Source: CAZFDT01 sp964518335 (lineage in GTDB: Bacteria > Planctomycetota > Phycisphaerae > Phycisphaerales > Phycisphaeraceae). From it: 64,000 bases of DNA. The stretch spans positions 10,836-74,835 of the forward strand of contig CAZFDT010000020.1 in the NCBI GenBank assembly GCA_964518335.1, in the 5' to 3' direction. The notes beneath the pieces were generated by a model. That model worked only from the letters and a program-made list of their open reading frames with translations, did not search any database and was not told where the DNA came from. A program made the translations under genes and the position numbers. Of the stretch, positions 37,836 to 47,838 are shown in pieces. Numbering within the stretch: position 1 is the first letter of the stretch; every line of letters begins with the position of its first letter.

Positions 37836-38300
37836 ATGACCACGACCCACCTGCACCAACTCAGTGAGCAGACTCTCAAGACGCTGCAGAACCTCATCGG
37901 GGTGAACATCGACACGGCCGAAGGGTTCCGCAGCGCGGCGGAGACGGTCAACGACCCGCGCCTGTCGGGCCTGTTCGGCGACATCTCGATGACGCGGGGG
38001 CAGTTCGCCCGGCAACTGCAGCAGATCGTCGCCGTCGATGAAAAGCCCGCCGACTCGGGCACGGCGATGGGCACGGCCCAGCGCTGGTGGCTGAAGATCC
38101 GCGGGGCGTTGACCGACGACAACGCCTACGCCGTCCTCGCCGAGGCCGAACGCGCCGAGGACCGCATCAAGGCGATGTACGAGGACGCCGTCCGCGATTG
38201 CGTCGAGCCGGAGATCCGCAACCTGCTGCAGCAGCAGTACGTGCAGGTCCAGGCCGACCACGACCGCGTGCGCGACCTGCGCGACGCCTACAAGCGATGA
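37836..38300 (+). CDS. PA2169/DUF2383 family four-helix-bundle protein
   Basis: 154 residues from the ATG at 37836, with a strong AAAGGAG. Entirely helical: LHQLSEQTLKTLQNLIGVNI, then GLFGDISMTRGQFARQLQQ, a RWWLKIRGALTDD turn, and AEAERAEDRIKAMYEDAV ... YVQVQADHDRVRDLRDAYKR. This matches the ferritin-like DUF2383/PA2169 bundle. It occurs with stress genes in other bacteria; function uncertain. The intrinsic terminator at 38350 ends the unit. Confidence 0.85.
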   Translation: MTTTHLHQLSEQTLKTLQNLIGVNIDTAEGFRSAAETVNDPRLSGLFGDISMTRGQFARQLQQIVAVDEKPADSGTAMGTAQRWWLKIRGALTDDNAYAVLAEAERAEDRIKAMYEDAVRDCVEPEIRNLLQQQYVQVQADHDRVRDLRDAYKR

Positions 38301-38349
38301 AGATCGGCATCCTGCGCCCTCACAGGCAGGGAGGGACAGGATGCGATGC

Positions 38350-38384
38350 GGGTCCGCGGCCAGTCGCTGCGGACCCCTTTTTTT
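38350..38384 (+). terminator. Intrinsic terminator after the DUF2383 gene
   Basis: An 8-bp GC stem (GGGTCCGC at 38350-38357 with GCGGACCC at 38369-38376), an 11-nt loop and seven Ts. This is the clearest intrinsic terminator in the window and separates the stress genes from the MoxR operon. Confidence 0.9.
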
Positions 38385-38507
38385 CGTCCCGGCGCCGGCA
38401 ATGGCCCCGGCCATGGTGCGTTATCATGAGGGGAACGACCCGGGCGATCCCACGCGATCGCCCTGATGCGACTGTGTCTGGGGCGGACATTCCCTCAGGA
38501 ACCGAGC

Positions 38508-39605
<1,098 letters not shown>

Positions 39606-40490
39606 CCCGCGGGTGCTGCAGAAGCTCGGCCCGCTCGACCTGGTGGCCCGCCGCGTGGTCGAAGGCGTTCGCGTGGGCATGCACAAGAGCCCGCTGCGCG
39701 GCTTCTCCACCGAGTTCGCCCAGCACCGCCAGTACGCCCCCGGCGACGAGCTCAAGCACATCGACTGGCGCGTCTATGGCCGAACGAGCCGCTATTACGT
39801 CAAGCTCTACGAGGCCGAGACCAACTTCACCGCTCACCTCTTGCTCGACGCCAGCAGCTCCATGCGCTTCGCGTCGGGGAGCGTGAGCAAACTCGAATAC
39901 GCCAAGTTCCTCGCCGCCAGCATGGCTTACCTGGTCATCGACCAGCGCGACGCCGTGGGCATGGGCGTCTTCGACGACCAGGTGCGCGCCTACATCGAGC
40001 CCAAGAGCACCTTCAGCGTCATCACCCGCATCGAGCGCGAGCTCGAGCAGGTCCCGCGCGAGCCCTCGGACGTGGCGCGCACCAACATCGCCGCCATCCT
40101 CCACGAGTTCGCCAATCGCATTCCCCGGCGCGGGTTCGTCATCCTCTTCAGCGATCTGCTCGACGACGCCGACGCCTACCTCGAAGGCATCAACCACCTG
40201 CGCTTCCGCGGGCACAACGTGGTCGTCTTCCACGTGCTGGACACCGCCGAGTTGACCTTTCCCTACGGCGGCACGACCCGCTTCGAGGGCCTGGAGGACG
40301 ACGGCGACCTGCTCACGCAGCCGCTGCGCGTGCGCAACGCCTACCTCGAAGCGCTCGAGGCGTTCCTGCGCAAGGTGCGCCTGGCGTGCGAACGCGCCGG
40401 CGTGGACTACGTCCTGGCCGACACCTCCCAGCCGCTGGACGCCACGCTCACCGGCTACCTCGCCGCCCACCAGGTCGGGAGACGCCGCTG

Positions 40491-41507
40491 ATGCGATTCG
40501 CCCCGTCGCCCGCCATCATGTTGGTGCTGCTGTTGACCGCCGCTGCCGGGGCCGACCAGGCGATGGTCGTCACCTTCAACCCGGGGCGATCGACGCTGCC
40601 CCAGCCCGACGCCCTGTGGCTGACCGGCGGCGAGCGCTGGGTCGGCCGCGTGACCCGCGCCGACAGCCGCACGGTCGTCATGGCGCATCCCACGCTGGGC
40701 GAGCTGCAGGTGAGGCGCGACGCCGTGGCGGCCGTGGACTTTCGATCCGAGCTTGCCCGGCCCGACGACGGCGAGGGCGTGCTGATCCGCGTCCGCGGCG
40801 AGCCGTTGCCCGGCGATCTGCTCTGGCTCGACGACAAGGGCATCGGCATCGACAGCGTCCTGGGCGCGATCGACCTGCCGCGCGACCAGATCGTGCGCTT
40901 CGTGCTGCGGCCGCTGGCGACGATCGCCGTCGCCACCGACGTGGTGCGCCTGCTCGACGGCACGGTGCTGCACGGCCGGGCCAAGCTCGATGGCGACACC
41001 GTCACGCTTGCCCACGAGCACCTGGGCGAGCTGCGCCTGCCGCGTGCGGCGCTGCGCAGCGTGACGTTCGCCAGCCGCGGCTGGTTCCTGACGCGAGAGG
41101 CGCCGGCGTCGGTGACGGCCGCGCCGCTCGTCGCCGCCCACGCCGACGCCGACGCCGCCATGCGCGTGGCGATCGATGACGCCACCGGCCAGGCGCGCCT
41201 GCAGCTTCGGCCGGGCGTGACGGCTGTGTTTGCCCGGCCCACCGGCGCCGCCGGGCGTTTGCACGCCATCGTGCAGCCCGCCCCGGGGACGCGCGGCACG
41301 GTCAGGCTGACCGTGCGCGCGGGCGCGGCCGTGCTCGTGGATCGCCAGGTCAAGCCCGGCGACGCCCCCGTGCCCATCGCCGCCGACGTGTCCGCCGAGG
41401 CGAAACAGATCGCCATCCAGACCGAGTTCGTCCAGACGCTGCAGTTGCCCGCCGGCGTCTGGCTCGTCGAGCCCCACGTCGTCCCCGCCGCCACCCAGGA
41501 ACCGTAA
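40491..41507 (+). CDS. Hypothetical secreted protein of the vWA operon
   Basis: 338 residues; the ATG overlaps the DUF58 stop. A signal peptide (PAIMLVLLLTAAAGADQ) is followed by three similar short beta units (VTRADSRTVVMAHPTLGELQV; LPGDLLWLDDKGIGIDSVLG; LHGRAKLDGDTVTLAHEHLG). The tandem motif (ORxLxGxV..d...v.l.h..lG.l.vp...v) is found in planctomycete periplasmic proteins. No catalytic motif. It probably works with the vWA proteins in the periplasm. Confidence 0.8.
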   Translation: MRFAPSPAIMLVLLLTAAAGADQAMVVTFNPGRSTLPQPDALWLTGGERWVGRVTRADSRTVVMAHPTLGELQVRRDAVAAVDFRSELARPDDGEGVLIRVRGEPLPGDLLWLDDKGIGIDSVLGAIDLPRDQIVRFVLRPLATIAVATDVVRLLDGTVLHGRAKLDGDTVTLAHEHLGELRLPRAALRSVTFASRGWFLTREAPASVTAAPLVAAHADADAAMRVAIDDATGQARLQLRPGVTAVFARPTGAAGRLHAIVQPAPGTRGTVRLTVRAGAAVLVDRQVKPGDAPVPIAADVSAEAKQIAIQTEFVQTLQLPAGVWLVEPHVVPAATQEP

Positions 41508-41513
41508 CCGAGC

Positions 41514-43748
41514 ATGGCCTTCCTCAATCCATGGCTGCTGCTGGGGCTGGCGGGCGTGAGCGTCCCGATCGTCATCCATCTGCTCAATCGCTTCCGCCCC
41601 CGGAAGGTGGCGTGGGCGGCCATGGCGCTGCTGCGCCAGGCGACGACCGTGCGCTCGCGACAGGTGCAGATCGAGGACCTGCTCCTGCTCCTGCTGCGAT
41701 GCCTGGCCGTGCTGCTGTTGGCCCTGGCGCTGGCGCGGCCGACACTCACGCTCCGGGGCGCCTCGCTCCTGGGCGGCGACCCCTCCGTCGCGGCACTGGT
41801 CGCCCTCGACGGCTCCTACAGCATGTCGCATCAGACCGGCCTGGTCAGCCGCTTCGATCACGCCCTGGCCCGCCTCCGCGACATCGGCGCCACGCTCTCG
41901 CCCGGCAGCCCCTTCACCCTCGCCGTGATGGGCGATCGCCCCCGCGTGCTCGTGCGCAACAGCGGCTACGACCCGGCGTCGCTGGGCGACCTGGCCCGAG
42001 ACGCGACCCCGCTGCCCGAGGGCCTGAACCTCGAGCGCAACCTCGAAACCCTGGCCCAGCTCGTCGCCGAGATGCGCGCCCCCGTCCGCGAGTGCTACCT
42101 CGTCACCGACGCTCAGGCCTCGAGCTTTGCCGCCATGTCCGATCAGGCCCGGCTGACGCTCGACCGCATCGCCCAGCAGGCCCACGTGTTCGTCGTGCCC
42201 GTGGCGTCGGAGCACCACGAGAACGTGGCGGTGACGTCGTTGCGGCTGGGCTCGGGCCTGTTGCGCCGCGGCGGGGCGGGGCGGTTCATCGTCGAGGTCC
42301 GCAACGTCGGGTCGCACCCGGCGACGGGCGTGACGGTGACGCTGGCCGCCGACGACACCGCCGTGGACCGCGCCGTGGTGAGCGACATTTCCGCCGGCCA
42401 GACCGTGCAGGTCAGCCTCATGGCGCGATTCGACCGCGCCGGCCCGGCGAGGTTCACTGCAACAGTCGGGCCCGACCCCGTCGCCGTGGACAACGTCGCC
42501 CACGCCACGGTCGTCGTGCGCGACCGGGTGCGCGTGCTGCTGGTCGAGGGCAGCCCCGCCGCGGAGGCGTTCGCCGGGGACACCGGCTTCCTGCGCGTGG
42601 CGCTGGCCCCGCGCCCCCACGCCGTGCCGGGCGTGCCCACGCTCGACGTGCACACCATCGGCTGGGCCGAGCTGGCGGGCCGGCGACTGGGTGACGCCGA
42701 CGTGATCGTGCTGGCCAATGTCGCCGACGTGCGCAGCGACGTGGCCGAGCAGTTGACCGCCTTCGTCGAGCGCGGCGGCGCGCTGATCCTGGCGGTGGGC
42801 GACCAGGTCAACGCCCAGGTGTGGAACCAGCGCCTGGGCGCCCTCCTCCCCGCGACGCTGGGCGACGCCTTCGGCGACGCGCAGCAGCGCGACGCGGGAT
42901 TCCGCATCGAGACCGACCGGCCCTCGCACGCCCTGGCGCAGCTGCTTGTGGCCCTGCCGCCGGAGCTGCGCGACGAGGCCCGCGTCTTCCGCGCCCTGGC
43001 CGCCACCCCCGCGCAGGGCGCCTCCGTCGTGCTGCACCTGACCGGCGGCGACGACGACCGACGACCGCTGCTCATCGAGCGCCCCGCGCCCGGCGCCGGC
43101 CGCGTGCTGCTCTTGACCACCACGCTCAGCCGCGACTGGGGCGACTGGATCGTTCACCCCCTCTTCCCCATGCTCATGCAGCAGTCGATCACGCACCTGC
43201 TGCGTCAGCCCCAGGAAGAGCCGCGATGGGTCGGGGGGGCGATCGCGTTGCCGCTGCCCGCCGGGACGCGCGCGGCGACGGCGGCGTTCACCGATCCCCG
43301 CGGCGAGGTGACGCAGGTGCAGCTCGCCGGCGTCGGCGGCCCGAACGTCGCCGAGCTGCCCGAGGCGCTGTGGCCGGGGTTCTACGAGGTCCGCGCCGAG
43401 GACGGCGGCGAGCCGATGGTCGTCGCCGTCAACCCCGACACGCGCGAGTCGGCGGTGCGGAGCCTGGGCGAGTCCGAGCTGGCGCGGGCGCTGGCGGACC
43501 TGCCGGTGCGCATCGTCGCCGATGAAAACGCCCTGCGCACCGCTATTCAGGAGAGCCGGGTCGGGCGCGAGCTGTGGCGCATGCTGGCGCTGGCGGCGCT
43601 GGCGCTGTTCGTGCTCGAGGCGGTGCTGGCGCGGCGGTTCAGCGCCCGCATGAAGCCGGCGGCGTCGCCCGTCATCACCGGTCGGCTCAGCCCGATCCGA
43701 CGCGAGCGCGTGCTGATGGATGAAGCCGCCGCCAGGGACGCGGCATAA
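41514..43748 (+). CDS. BatA/vWA-type membrane protein
   Basis: 744 residues. An N-terminal double membrane segment (FLNPWLLLGLAGVSVPIVIH, then LLLLLLRCLAVLLLALALA) is the BatA-type signature. A vWA domain follows with DGSYSM, which lacks the second Asp/Ser arrangement of a perfect MIDAS. A CARDB-like Ig segment occupies about 240-330. A glutamine-amidotransferase-like region (VRVLLVEGSPAAEAFAGDTG, TLSRDWGDWIVHPLFPMLMQ) lies at ~340-570, and a C-terminal membrane helix (LWRMLALAALALFVLEAVLA) ends the protein. It is the membrane partner of MoxR/DUF58. Confidence 0.9.
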   Translation: MAFLNPWLLLGLAGVSVPIVIHLLNRFRPRKVAWAAMALLRQATTVRSRQVQIEDLLLLLLRCLAVLLLALALARPTLTLRGASLLGGDPSVAALVALDGSYSMSHQTGLVSRFDHALARLRDIGATLSPGSPFTLAVMGDRPRVLVRNSGYDPASLGDLARDATPLPEGLNLERNLETLAQLVAEMRAPVRECYLVTDAQASSFAAMSDQARLTLDRIAQQAHVFVVPVASEHHENVAVTSLRLGSGLLRRGGAGRFIVEVRNVGSHPATGVTVTLAADDTAVDRAVVSDISAGQTVQVSLMARFDRAGPARFTATVGPDPVAVDNVAHATVVVRDRVRVLLVEGSPAAEAFAGDTGFLRVALAPRPHAVPGVPTLDVHTIGWAELAGRRLGDADVIVLANVADVRSDVAEQLTAFVERGGALILAVGDQVNAQVWNQRLGALLPATLGDAFGDAQQRDAGFRIETDRPSHALAQLLVALPPELRDEARVFRALAATPAQGASVVLHLTGGDDDRRPLLIERPAPGAGRVLLLTTTLSRDWGDWIVHPLFPMLMQQSITHLLRQPQEEPRWVGGAIALPLPAGTRAATAAFTDPRGEVTQVQLAGVGGPNVAELPEALWPGFYEVRAEDGGEPMVVAVNPDTRESAVRSLGESELARALADLPVRIVADENALRTAIQESRVGRELWRMLALAALALFVLEAVLARRFSARMKPAASPVITGRLSPIRRERVLMDEAAARDAA

Positions 43749-43768
43749 CCCCAGGAGCCACCCACCAG

Positions 43769-46144
43769 GTGATAGCACGACTGCTTGGCATCGAGGACGA
43801 CGGCACGCTGACCTACGTGGAAGCGGCGCTGCGCCATCCCTGGCCGGCGGTCGTGCTGTTGCTGTTGACCGTCGCCGCCGTGGCGCTGGTGGTGGCGCTG
43901 TACCGCCGCGAGCACGGGCTGACACGGACGAGGCGAAGCGTGCTCATCGCGCTGCGGTCGCTGCTGCTGGCGCTGTTGCTGTTGATCCTCTTCGAGCCGG
44001 TGCTGGGGCTGGAGCTGGCGGTGCGGGTGCGCAGCAACGTGCTGGTGCTGCTGGACGTGTCCCAGAGCATGGCGCTGGGGGATCGTCGCACGACGCACGC
44101 GGCCCAGCGTCGCGCGGCCAAGGCGATGGGCCTGGTGAGCTATGACGACCCGCTGCCCGCCGATGTCGCCGTGCCCGCCGACGTGCGCCCGCGCGTCGCC
44201 GCCGTCCCGCGGATCGACCTGGCCCGAGCCGTCCTGCAGAACGAGCAGCTCGACCTGCTGGGCCGCATCGGCCGCGACCACCAACTGCGCTTCTTCACCT
44301 TCGGCCAGGGCGTGGCGTCGGTCGATCTCGAGCGCGAGCGCGGCGCGTGGATGATGACCGAGCCCGACCAGCCCGCGACCGAGTTGGGCGTCGCCCTGCA
44401 GGACGCGGCCGCACGCTTCGGCGGGCAGACGATCGCCGGCGTCATCGTGCTCAGCGACGGCGCCAGCAACCAGGGCGTGGACCCCATCGACGCCGCCCAC
44501 GCCCTGGGCCGACGCAGCGTGCCCGTTCACACCGTCGGCATCGGCCTGCCCGACCCGCCGGATGTCGCCATCGCCAGCGTCGTCGTGCCCGAAACCGTCT
44601 TCGCTCACGACGACGTGCCCGTGCGCATCCACCTGCGCAGCACCGGCTACGAGGGCCGCACCGTCGAGCTCGCCGCCACGCTCAACGGCCAACCCATCGC
44701 GCGGCAGAGTATCCTCCTGGTCGGCGGCAACCAGTTCGAGGAGATCACCTTCGCACCCGGCGACAAGGCCGGCTCACTGCAGCTCAACATCGCCGTCGAT
44801 CCGCTGCCGGACGAGGCCTCGGCCGCCAACAACCGCGCCACCCGCCGCGTTCGCGTCATCGACGACCGTATCAAGGTGCTCTACGTCGAGGGCCGTCCCC
44901 GATGGGAGTACCGCTACCTGCGCGCGGTGCTGCTGCGCGACCGCCGGCTGGACACCTACTTCCTCATGACCGAGGGCGACCAGGAGCTGGCGACGGTGTC
45001 GGACCGCCACGTGTCGCGGTTTCCCCAGGAGGCGCAGGATCTGTTCGAGTACGACCTGATCATCATCGGCGACGTGCCGGCGATGACGTTCACCCCCACG
45101 CAGATGGAGCTGATCGAGCGGCTCGTGCGCGAGCGGGGCGGTTCGGTGCTGATGCTTGCCGGCCGTCGTCAGGCGCCGGCGACGTTCGCGGGCACGCCCA
45201 TCGAGACGCTGCTGCCCGTGCGGCCGCGAAGCGGCGGGCCTGTTGCAGTGAGCGACGACCTGGCGCCGCGTGTCACCCCCGAAGGCCGCCGCGCCGGCGT
45301 CACGCTCCTCGAAGCCGATCCCCAGCGCAACGACGAGATCTGGTCGCTCGTCAAGCCCCTCTACGGCGTGCCCCCACTCGCCGGCGCCAAGCCCGGCGCG
45401 ACCGTCCTGCTCGACCTGCCCGGCGTCGGCGACGTGCGCGACTACCCCCTGGTCGCCTGGCATCGCTACGGCAGCGGCAAGGCGATGTACGTCGGCACCG
45501 ATCAGCTCTGGCGCCTGCGCTTCAAGCGCGGCGACTTCCACCACGCCCGATTCTGGGGCCAGTCGATTCAGTTCCTGGCGCTGTCGCGCCTGCTGGGCGA
45601 GAACAAGCGCGTGCGCGTCGAGCTGGAGCGTGGCGAGTACAAAGCCGGCGAGCGCATCGGCGTGTACGTTCACGCTCTGACGGAAGGGTACGACCCGCTG
45701 CGAGCGCCGCAGGTGGAGGTGCGTGTCGAGGCCGTGGAGGGCGACGCCGAGCCGCGCACGGTGACGCTGCAGCCGGCGTCGGATACGCCGGGGCTGTTCC
45801 AGGGCGTGTACGTCGCCGAGGCGGCGGGCCGTTACCGCGTGTCGCCGGTGGGGTTCGACGCCCAGGCGGTGGCGGTCGCCGAGTTCACGGCGACGGCGGT
45901 GCCGCTGGAGATGCTCGAGCCCGCGATGCAGGAGCGCATGCTGCGACAGATCGCCGAGGCGTCGGGCGGTCGGTATCACGCGCTGGACGATCTGCCGGGG
46001 CTGGTCGAGGCCTTCGACGCCGAGCCGCGAACCATGGTGGTGCGCCGCGAAAAGGACCTGTGGGACAGCCCGCTGGTGCTGCTGTTGGCCCTGGGCCTGG
46101 CGGGCGCCGAGTGGCTGATCCGCAGGCAATCGAACCTGGTGTGA
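43769..46144 (+). CDS. vWA and amidotransferase-like membrane protein
   Basis: 791 residues from a GTG start. Two N-terminal helices (PWPAVVLLLLTVAAVALVVA and LIALRSLLLALLLLILFEPV), then a vWA domain with a complete DVSQSM MIDAS, a CARDB-like segment (TVFAHDDVPVRIHLRSTGYE), and a GATase1-like region (IKVLYVEGRPRWEYRYLRAV, KAMYVGTDQLWRLRFKRGDF). A C-terminal helix (LVLLLALGLAGAEWLIRRQ) follows. It belongs with the previous gene, and the two resemble a duplicated pair in gene order and domain order. It ends 2 bp before the next start. Confidence 0.9.
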   Translation: MIARLLGIEDDGTLTYVEAALRHPWPAVVLLLLTVAAVALVVALYRREHGLTRTRRSVLIALRSLLLALLLLILFEPVLGLELAVRVRSNVLVLLDVSQSMALGDRRTTHAAQRRAAKAMGLVSYDDPLPADVAVPADVRPRVAAVPRIDLARAVLQNEQLDLLGRIGRDHQLRFFTFGQGVASVDLERERGAWMMTEPDQPATELGVALQDAAARFGGQTIAGVIVLSDGASNQGVDPIDAAHALGRRSVPVHTVGIGLPDPPDVAIASVVVPETVFAHDDVPVRIHLRSTGYEGRTVELAATLNGQPIARQSILLVGGNQFEEITFAPGDKAGSLQLNIAVDPLPDEASAANNRATRRVRVIDDRIKVLYVEGRPRWEYRYLRAVLLRDRRLDTYFLMTEGDQELATVSDRHVSRFPQEAQDLFEYDLIIIGDVPAMTFTPTQMELIERLVRERGGSVLMLAGRRQAPATFAGTPIETLLPVRPRSGGPVAVSDDLAPRVTPEGRRAGVTLLEADPQRNDEIWSLVKPLYGVPPLAGAKPGATVLLDLPGVGDVRDYPLVAWHRYGSGKAMYVGTDQLWRLRFKRGDFHHARFWGQSIQFLALSRLLGENKRVRVELERGEYKAGERIGVYVHALTEGYDPLRAPQVEVRVEAVEGDAEPRTVTLQPASDTPGLFQGVYVAEAAGRYRVSPVGFDAQAVAVAEFTATAVPLEMLEPAMQERMLRQIAEASGGRYHALDDLPGLVEAFDAEPRTMVVRREKDLWDSPLVLLLALGLAGAEWLIRRQSNLV

Positions 46145-46146
46145 CC

Positions 46147-47835
46147 ATGACGATGCTACACACCCATGCGACGGTCGCCGCGGCCCCCGGGCTGGATGCT
46201 TCGGGCCAGATCGCCGTTCGCCTGCGCCGCGTCTGGCGCCGCCGACGCACCGCCGATCACGTGCGCGGCGTGTGCCTGGTCCTCATCTGGACCCTGGCCA
46301 TGCTGCTGTTGGACCTGACCATCGACTGGCTGTTCCTCCTGCCCGGCTACGCGAGGCTGCTGCTGTTGGCGGTCAACATCGCGGCGATCGGACGTGTCGC
46401 GTACCGGCGCTGGTGGCGCGTGCTCCAGCCATACGATCCGGTGCGCATCGCCCTGCAGGTCGAGCGCGATCATCCGCAGCTTCAGAGCCTGCTGGTGTCG
46501 TACGTGCAGCTTGGCGAAGAGGGCGGCCCCGCGCTCGCATCGCCCCAGCTCGTCGCCGCCATGCGCCGACAGGCCGTCGAGCAGGCGCGGCCGATCGACT
46601 TCGCCGGCGTCGTCAGCCTGCGCGATCTGCGCCGCCTGGCGCTGTTCTGCGCCGCGTGCCTGATCGTGTTCGGCGCGATGAGCGTCAACTGGCCCAACGT
46701 CCTGCGCACCCTGCTGCTGCGCATGCTCAACCCCACCGCGCAGGTCGCCTACCCGACGCGCACGCGCATCGACTCGTTCAGCGGCGACGTCGTCGTGCGG
46801 CAGGGCGATCCGATCGCGCTTTCCGCCCGCGTGTCGGGCCTGGCGCCGATGCAGGCCGAGCTGCTCGTTCGCGGCGACGACGGGCGGCGATGGGACCGCA
46901 TCCGCCTCGACCAGGACGAGCAGGCCACGTACACCCACACCGTCGAGCGCAGCGTGGACAGCTTCGAGTATCAGATGCGCATCGGTGACGCGGTCACGCC
47001 GGTGCACCGCGTGCTCGTCGTCGCGCCGCCGGGCGTGCGCGACGCCACGGTGCGCGTCGAGCCGCCCGCCTACACGGGCCTGGACGCCTTCGACGCCGCC
47101 ACCCTCAACTTCACCGCGCCCCAGGATGCACGCGTCCAGTGGCGCATCACCCTCGATCGCCCGATCCGCCACGCCGAGCTGCGCCCGCACACGGGCGAGG
47201 CGATCGTCATGACGCTCGACTCCGCCGGCCTCGTCGCCGAGGCGCAGGTCAACGCCCAGACGGCCTGGACCTACGAGCTGCACTGGACCGATCGCCAGCA
47301 CGGCTACACCTATGCCGACGGCGTGCGCTACGCGATGAGCCTGGCCCCCGATCAGCCGCCGCAGGTGGCACTGCAGCGCCCGCAGCAGGACGCGCTGGCG
47401 ACGCGGCAGGTGCGCCTGCCGATCGTGTACCAGGCGCAGGACGACTACGGCCTGGGCGACGTGGCGATCGTCTATCAGCACAACGAAGGCCCCGAGCAGC
47501 GCGTGCCCCTGCCGCCGGCGCCGCGCGGCAACCGCACCCACAGCGGAGAGCTGACGTGGCCGCTCGGCCGGGACATCCCCGCCCTGCGCGAGGGCGACAG
47601 CGTCGCCTTCGCCATCGAGGTCGCCGACAATCGCACCGGTGAGGGCCGCCGGCCCAACGTCGGACGATCGCTGTTCCGTCGCATCAGCATCGTCAGCCAG
47701 GCGCAGTACGAGTCGCACATCGCCGCCCGCCAGCAGGAGCTGATGGATATGCTTGAAGGACTGCGCCGCGAGGAAGAGGCGGCGGGCGAGCAGGTGGAGG
47801 GCCTGATCGAGCAGGCGCCCGTGTTACAGGAGTAA
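46147..47835 (+). CDS. DUF4175-like membrane protein
   Basis: 562 residues. Two N-terminal membrane helices (about 45-85) precede a long periplasmic part with repeated beta-sandwich units (TRIDSFSGDVVVRQGDPIAL; ATVRVEPPAYTGLDAFDAAT; RQVRLPIVYQAQDDYGLGDV). The last phrase is the DUF4175 hallmark YQAQDDYGL, and the end is coiled coil. In planctomycetes, DUF4175 proteins accompany MoxR/vWA genes. It is coupled to the Gln-rich protein downstream (3-bp gap). Confidence 0.82.
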   Translation: MTMLHTHATVAAAPGLDASGQIAVRLRRVWRRRRTADHVRGVCLVLIWTLAMLLLDLTIDWLFLLPGYARLLLLAVNIAAIGRVAYRRWWRVLQPYDPVRIALQVERDHPQLQSLLVSYVQLGEEGGPALASPQLVAAMRRQAVEQARPIDFAGVVSLRDLRRLALFCAACLIVFGAMSVNWPNVLRTLLLRMLNPTAQVAYPTRTRIDSFSGDVVVRQGDPIALSARVSGLAPMQAELLVRGDDGRRWDRIRLDQDEQATYTHTVERSVDSFEYQMRIGDAVTPVHRVLVVAPPGVRDATVRVEPPAYTGLDAFDAATLNFTAPQDARVQWRITLDRPIRHAELRPHTGEAIVMTLDSAGLVAEAQVNAQTAWTYELHWTDRQHGYTYADGVRYAMSLAPDQPPQVALQRPQQDALATRQVRLPIVYQAQDDYGLGDVAIVYQHNEGPEQRVPLPPAPRGNRTHSGELTWPLGRDIPALREGDSVAFAIEVADNRTGEGRRPNVGRSLFRRISIVSQAQYESHIAARQQELMDMLEGLRREEEAAGEQVEGLIEQAPVLQE

Positions 47836-47838
47836 GCC